Origin: Euonymus europaeus | Lineage: Eukaryota > Streptophyta > Magnoliopsida > Celastrales > Celastraceae | Assembly (NCBI GenBank): GCA_963580455.1 | Contig: OY756958.1 | Span: forward strand, 7,018,501 to 7,082,500 | Direction of reading: 5' to 3' | DNA length: 64,000 nt | In this document: piece after piece, positions 59,620 to 64,000 of the stretch | Numbering within the stretch: the stretch's first letter is position 1 | Layout: each line of letters begins with the position of its first letter | Program-made: the position numbers and the translations under genes | The notes under the pieces: model-generated | The model's input: only the letters and a program-made list of their open reading frames with translations | Told to the model about the DNA's origin: nothing | Databases searched by the model: none

Positions 59620-60264
59620 GTTCTTTACTCCTTTGTTTCTTCAAACTCTTTAGGCTTTCATAATCTTTGTGGATATTTTTTTCTTGTAATGTCCAGGAGG
59701 CTATGAGAGCCTTAAATCCAAATGCAAGTTTATTACTTTTGGTTGATTATGAAATTTGTGTGATTTTGTATAATTATATTGGATTTTATATTGATGGATT
59801 TTGAGGAATTAAATTTAATAACAATGTGATTCAAAAGCAGAGAAAATTCATCCGATGAAAATAAAGCCTTTGAAACATATGAATTATGATGTCCATCTCT
59901 TCCTTTTCAGTAAATGCCTCTTCCCAGTTTATACATTTGATTGCATTTGAAAATATTAATACTCATTAACAACAATTTTTTAGTATGATGTCATATAATG
60001 TCATTGAGTCTTTTTCTCTTTTATTTTCTTGTTACATGGGTGAATAATTTAATATAGATATCAACGAGGAGAAAGAAGATGTGAATGTAAAGACTGCACT
60101 TTATATGTCTCGACTTCATATGCTGACAATCCTAACTGTGGGATCTCACATGATACGTCATATGTTCTTAAATCATTCACGTATTAGCAAAGAGTTGAGT
60201 TTTTTCTATTTGAATTTGGTGTATTTTAGGATTAAATTATTTTGTTATATGGTGTTGTGATAAC
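59620..60264. other. No gene recognised
   Basis: AT-rich. A coding-looking stretch at about 60058-60160 (INEEKEDVNVKTALYMSRLH) follows an AG and could be a further captured exon, but I do not recognise it. Confidence 0.3.
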
Positions 60265-61182
60265 CAAGGTTGTTAAAATCGGACCGGACCGGCCGGTCGG
60301 ACCGGTTTGACCGGCCACCGGACCTCTGTCCGGTCCGGTCTAGGTAGGAAGAACCGGCTGTTTTGAGAACCGGCCTCCTTCTTGAGAACCGGCCGGTTCC
60401 CGGTTGAACCGGTTGGACCGGCCGATCCTCATGAACCGGTTGAGCCGGTTTTTGCTAGGAATTTTTGAAAAACTTGCTTTTGGTAGGATTAGAACTCATG
60501 ACCTCTTTACTAAAAGCTAGTCTTTTGACCAACTAAGCTATTCAACTTTGTTGTTCTATTGTGAAACATTATATTAATGTATCATATCTCTCAAGTTTAA
60601 TTTAAAGTCAAACACTAATTAAATATATAGTATTTCTATATATTAATTAAATTTATATAAAATAATATTTATTTATTTATTTCAAATATTTAATTTAATA
60701 AAAATTCATTGCAATAAATTTCAGTTAATTTTTTCATATATTCATGTTGTCGACTAAATTTTTTGACATAAAGACTCATTATGATGATGAAAATGGCTGT
60801 AATATACATGTGTTTCACTCATATAGTTCTTAATTCGATTTTTAATAAATATTTAATTTTAATTTACGATTCCATGATTGCATAAATAATTTTTATTTAT
60901 TTTATTATTTGACATATAATTTTTTTTTGTTAAATGAATATTTGAGAACCTATGAATAGTTGCGAATTTTTTAATAAAGAGACATATTAATGTTATATTT
61001 CTATATTACTATGAGAATTATAAAATATTAAATAGTTTTAATTATTACTTATAATATATAAATATATATAATAATTAATATCATTGAATCCGGTTCGAAC
61101 CGGTTCGAACCCCGGTTGAACCATTGAACCATGAACCGAATAATTTTCCGGTTCGATGACCGGTCCGGTTTTCAAAACCTTG
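60265..61182. mobile_element. CCGG-rich non-autonomous hAT element, 918 bp
   Basis: Ends CAAGGTTGTTAAAATCGG and, reverse-complemented, CAAGGTTTTGAAAACCGG form inverted repeats. Flanks GTGATAAC (60257-60264) and GTGCTAAC (61183-61190) are an 8-bp target duplication with one mismatch, as for hAT. Both ends carry dense GGTCCGG/AACCGG repeats (60285-60450, 61085-61170); the middle is AT-rich. No protein. It contains a minus-strand tRNA-like segment at 60480-60548. Confidence 0.85.
60480..60548 (-). other. tRNA-like segment inside the hAT element
   Basis: Box A-like TAGCTTAGTTGGTC (60540-60527) and box B-like GAGTTCTAATCC (60497-60486) on the minus strand, about 30 bases apart. Box B departs from GGTTCGANTCC, and I could not fold a convincing acceptor stem, so this is probably a tRNA relic and not a working tRNA. 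Confidence 0.4.
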
Positions 61183-62280
61183 GTGCTAACTTATCGTATG
61201 GAGAAATGAGCTTATAGTTTCTAAATTCACAAATTTTATCATATTAGCTTACGAGTGGATAAAGTTCCAACTAATATTTGAATATACTTATTTTTTGGTT
61301 GCTTATAACCAGCTTGCAATGATAAGTTTTGTCCTTTAAATTATCTTTTTTTATTATTATTTTTGTGACTTCCTGAATGTTATATTTTGAGAACGTTTTG
61401 TTAGAAAACTTTTACTATACTTGTGTATAAGGGTTAGGAGCACTTCGCATTCAAACTTTCTGGAATCATAACAAACCCGTGTGATGTGTTATGCATTAGA
61501 ACATTTCCGATTTTTTAGTACATTTTTTGTGTGGATTTGAATCTATCAAAGGCTAAAAGTTTGTGTTACATGTAAATTTAAAATTATTTTTGTTATCCGC
61601 TATGTGGACTTTTTTGTGAGAAAGCCATCGCCACATATATCTATACATACACGATTGTATGATATGTTTGAACTGGATGATATATGCTTAGTGTTTGATA
61701 TTATTTTTTATGTCATCTAACATTAATTTTGCATTAATTTTGTCATTAGATCATGAATGTCAATATTCCAAAAAAAATATTCACACTCACATGACTGACT
61801 GGACAACCATAATTGTTAGCACACGAGAAGACACTAAAAGAGGCTAGGTTCCTTATGAGTTAGCAAGAAATATGACTGTCACTTGTATATATTAATTAAC
61901 GATGGTCTTTGTTTTGCTTGAGATAGGGGTACTATGTATGTATATTTTAAGTAGACTTATAATTGTTTTTACAAGTTCTACATTGATTATGAAAGACAAG
62001 TGCCTGCATTTGATGTTGAAACAACAAAAGTTGGGTCTGTATTTCAGAAATATTCCTACATATTTGATGTGGATGAGGTTGGGGTATCAAGAAAGACAGA
62101 TAGACCTAAGCATAGTGTCATATTTGTTGTCAATTTTGATAAGTTATTGCTTATAATCTCAATTATTCAAGAAAATTTTATTCATGAAGTTATCACAAGG
62201 TTAATTGTCTCATGTTAACCGATCTATTATATGTGACTGTTTTATATATAAATATAAAATAAATACTATTCTGATCAGCA
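61183..62280. other. Gene-free stretch with one exon-like frame
   Basis: AT-rich. At about 61972-62125, after TTACAAG, a frame reads YIDYERQVPAFDVETTKVGS, then VFQKYSYIFDVDEVGVSRKT. It looks coding in composition, but I cannot assign it. Confidence 0.3.
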
Positions 62281-62529
62281 GATCTATACTTTCTTTTTCA
62301 TGTGAAAAATTTTAGTGAAAAATTTATATTATGTGTTTATGTAAATTATATACCCCTAACGCAATCATAATTTGAGAGTATATTTCTAAATTAATATTTT
62401 ATAGCAAATAAAATTATACATATTTTGAAATCTATTTTATGTGTGACCTATTTTGTTAATTCTTCTATGATCGAAATTATAAAAAAAAAAAAAAAAATTA
62501 TCCATGCAATGCATGAGTCCAAACACTAG
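62281..62529 (+). mobile_element. Small Helitron-like element (candidate)
   Basis: Possible 5' end A then TCTATACTTTC at about 62284. The 3' end is a perfect hairpin CATGCA-A-TGCATG at 62503-62515, then 10 bases and CTAG (62526-62529) followed by T. Non-coding. Confidence 0.45.
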
Positions 62530-62569
62530 TAATAAATACAATAAAAAGGCACACTTCAAAAAAATAATT

Positions 62570-62594
62570 GCGCGAAGCGCGTGCGTGCGACTAG
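62570..62594 (+). mobile_element. Helitron 3' terminus
   Basis: GC-rich hairpin (GCGCGAAGCGC) followed by GTGCGTGCGA, CTAG and then T: the canonical layout of plant Helitron 3' ends. It lies 65 bp beyond another CTAG end. Confidence 0.7.
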
Positions 62595-63987
62595 TATGTA
62601 TGTATAGTATTACAGTATTACTACACTTATTTTTTCCATTGACTAGCTTGTCCAATAATTATAAGACTTACCTGAAAAGCTCTCAACTCTCGGCAACGGA
62701 ATGGACAGCAACTTATTCATCACTAAACAGAAGAAAAAATATATAATTTACGAAGAAAAGCTTCCCCGGTCTACGATCAGCTTTTTCAGTTTGCTATGCA
62801 TAACAAACAAATAATTTATCTCTTATTTAATTCAGATACAATGTCTCAAACGTTTTAAAGTTTCGTTTATGAAAAAATTAATATTACTAACTGATTTTTG
62901 AAAAAATTCAACAAGACCCACCTACATTATGTAGTGTCATGTAGACTTAGGTTGAGTTGGACTAATAAAAGTTGAGTTTTATAACATTTTTTAGGGTTAC
63001 AATGTATAATTGTTTTAAATTACAGTCATTCAAGTGGAGTGACAATCATGTAGTGTACTTGTTTTAAACCATTTTGGATGGCTGTAATTTCATTCAAGTA
63101 CACATTGCACCCAAATCATTACACCAACTCTCGTCCCCGTAATGTTCAACTCATATCACTCAAAAGGTATTATATATTGTGCGTGTATGTACGTGATGGA
63201 GATCTTAAAAATGCTCTACAATGAATGAGTTGCCTAAGATGTAAGAGAGAGTGTAATTATGAATTTAAGTTTAATTATTTTTTTGTTATTTGGTATTTAA
63301 TCTAGAACACCTTTAATCATTTAGTTGGGGCATTTAATCATTTAGGCTTCGTTTTATTGTTCTTGTATAAATATATATCTTGCTCAATCGTCAACTCGCA
63401 AGCACTGTTCCACCTTCAATATGCAATATAAACATATAATTAGAGTCACGAGTAGAAAACTAAAAAGTGTGCATGCATTGAATAATATTGATGTGTACTG
63501 TTTGCAAGTGAGAGGGGGAGAGAGAGACTGAGAGAGTATGAGTGGATGTTGATGGCCGCATACAAGAAGATGTAGTTGCAACCCATTAATGGCATTAATA
63601 GAAAGCACTCATTAAATGATATCACGTTAGGGTTTGAAGAACCTCTAGTCTCTGCATCGCAGTATATAGCTTTCAACCTAATCTCATGATGATGATCACT
63701 CCTTTTGGATTAAAGAATTAATTTTAGATACAAATTAAATGCATCCCATAATGTCAAAAACAGCAAGTTATTCTTGAAAAAAAAAAAAGGCATGAAAGAT
63801 TGTTGGAAAGGACAGCTGGACAAATAAATTACCTGGCCAAGACAGGTGAGCCTCATTAATTCATGCAAGGATAACAGTCGTTAATATTTTTCTTAAGCGC
63901 GTATATATTTATATATAACCTCACCCTCCAGTTCCACTCACAGAAATTGTGCGCAGTTCGCTTAATATCTTGTGTGCTTAGTTGGAC
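62595..63987. other. Intergenic, probable promoter region toward the right edge
   Basis: No coding similarity; the minus-strand frames at 63384-63676 are unsupported. TATAAATATATATC at 63366 and TTTATATATAACC at 63908 are TATA-like. A pyrimidine-rich leader-like stretch (CTCACCCTCCAG) follows the latter. Confidence 0.4.
63908..63919 (+). promoter_or_regulatory. Probable TATA box for an edge gene
   Basis: TTTATATATAAC lies about 75 bp before the ATG at 63988 and is followed by a CT-rich leader, a common plant promoter layout. Confidence 0.4.
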
Positions 63988-64000
63988 ATGGGTTTTGCTT
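63988..64000 (+). CDS. Possible start of a gene running out of the window
   Basis: ATG at 63988 in the context GGACATGGG (good plant start context), reading MGFA to the window end. Only four codons are visible, so no family can be assigned. Support is the upstream TATA and leader only. Confidence 0.3.

Larger units (their letters stand above)
42204..62594 (+). mobile_element. Helitron-derived district (proposed outer limits)
   Basis: Left candidate end: A then TC at 42204 (TCGTCAATATATACC), followed by TAATACGGAGCCTCTCT, which resembles plant Helitron 5' ends as I remember them. Right candidate end: hairpin GCGCGAAGCGC and CTAG at 62591-62594, followed by T. Between them lie RPA70-like and RepHel genes in the same orientation, the standard gene set of plant Helitrons. 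Helitrons move by rolling-circle replication, insert between A and T and leave no target duplication. That one element spans all 20.4 kb is an inference; several Helitrons may be involved. Confidence 0.35.

Noticed and set aside
60480..60548. Functional tRNA gene
   Set aside because: Box B deviates and no proper acceptor stem was found; kept only as a tRNA-like relic.

Overview
This is nuclear DNA of a flowering plant, almost certainly a eudicot. It is AT-rich, gene-poor and packed with nested transposable elements. I can read one intact host gene with confidence: a CDK inhibitor of the ICK/KRP family at 1114-3476 on the minus strand (three exons, 231 residues). A second host gene may begin at the right edge (ATG at 63988). 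Nearly everything between is retrotransposons, DNA transposons, MITEs, a SINE and Helitron-derived sequence. I cannot name the species.

Layout. 1-3.6 kb: the KRP gene. 5.1-11.5 kb: a decayed hAT transposase split by a very young, intact Ty3 chromovirus (gypsy A, 5922-11083; 289-bp LTRs differing at one base; one 1499-codon Gag-Pol ORF with a C-terminal chromodomain). 12.1-23.05 kb: an older minus-strand relative (gypsy B) broken into RT (12.1-12.96 kb), protease (17.1-17.6 kb), gag (21.6-22.7 kb) and LTR (22.73-23.05 kb). It is split by a Mutator-like element whose transposase carries a C-terminal OTU protease domain (13.66-16.56 kb) and by a 4.0-kb PIF/Harbinger element with Myb and transposase pseudogenes (17593-21593). 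22.4-25.4 kb: an 855-bp direct duplication of the gypsy B LTR end around a 1.3-kb LTR-like block. 27.2-31.8 kb: a Tekay/Del-like LTR split by a Harbinger-like element. 33.1-38.3 kb: minus-strand Ty3 RT, gypsy C LTR-gag-protease, and a Ty1/copia SIRE-like gag with its LTR. 38.2-39.8 kb: a CACTA end and a second copia gag remnant.

42.2-62.6 kb: a Helitron-derived district. A decayed RPA70-like gene (43.4-47.7 kb, split by a 1973-bp solo LTR) precedes a decayed RepHel gene (49.8-54.5 kb: HUH Rep plus PIF1 helicase). Two inverted copies of a short gene fragment flank them. Further right lie a tRNA-derived SINE (56.35-56.58 kb), a fragment of a SNU23/ZMAT2-like exon (59.5 kb), a CCGG-rich hAT non-autonomous element (60.27-61.18 kb) and two consecutive Helitron-type 3' ends (62529 and 62594).

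The genes do not form a pathway. The main biological content is one cell-cycle gene beside a layered record of insertions, many datable relative to one another because target-site duplications and broken reading frames can be read directly. No rRNA, canonical tRNA gene or CRISPR array is visible. Boundaries marked approximate come from reading by eye, not from alignment software.
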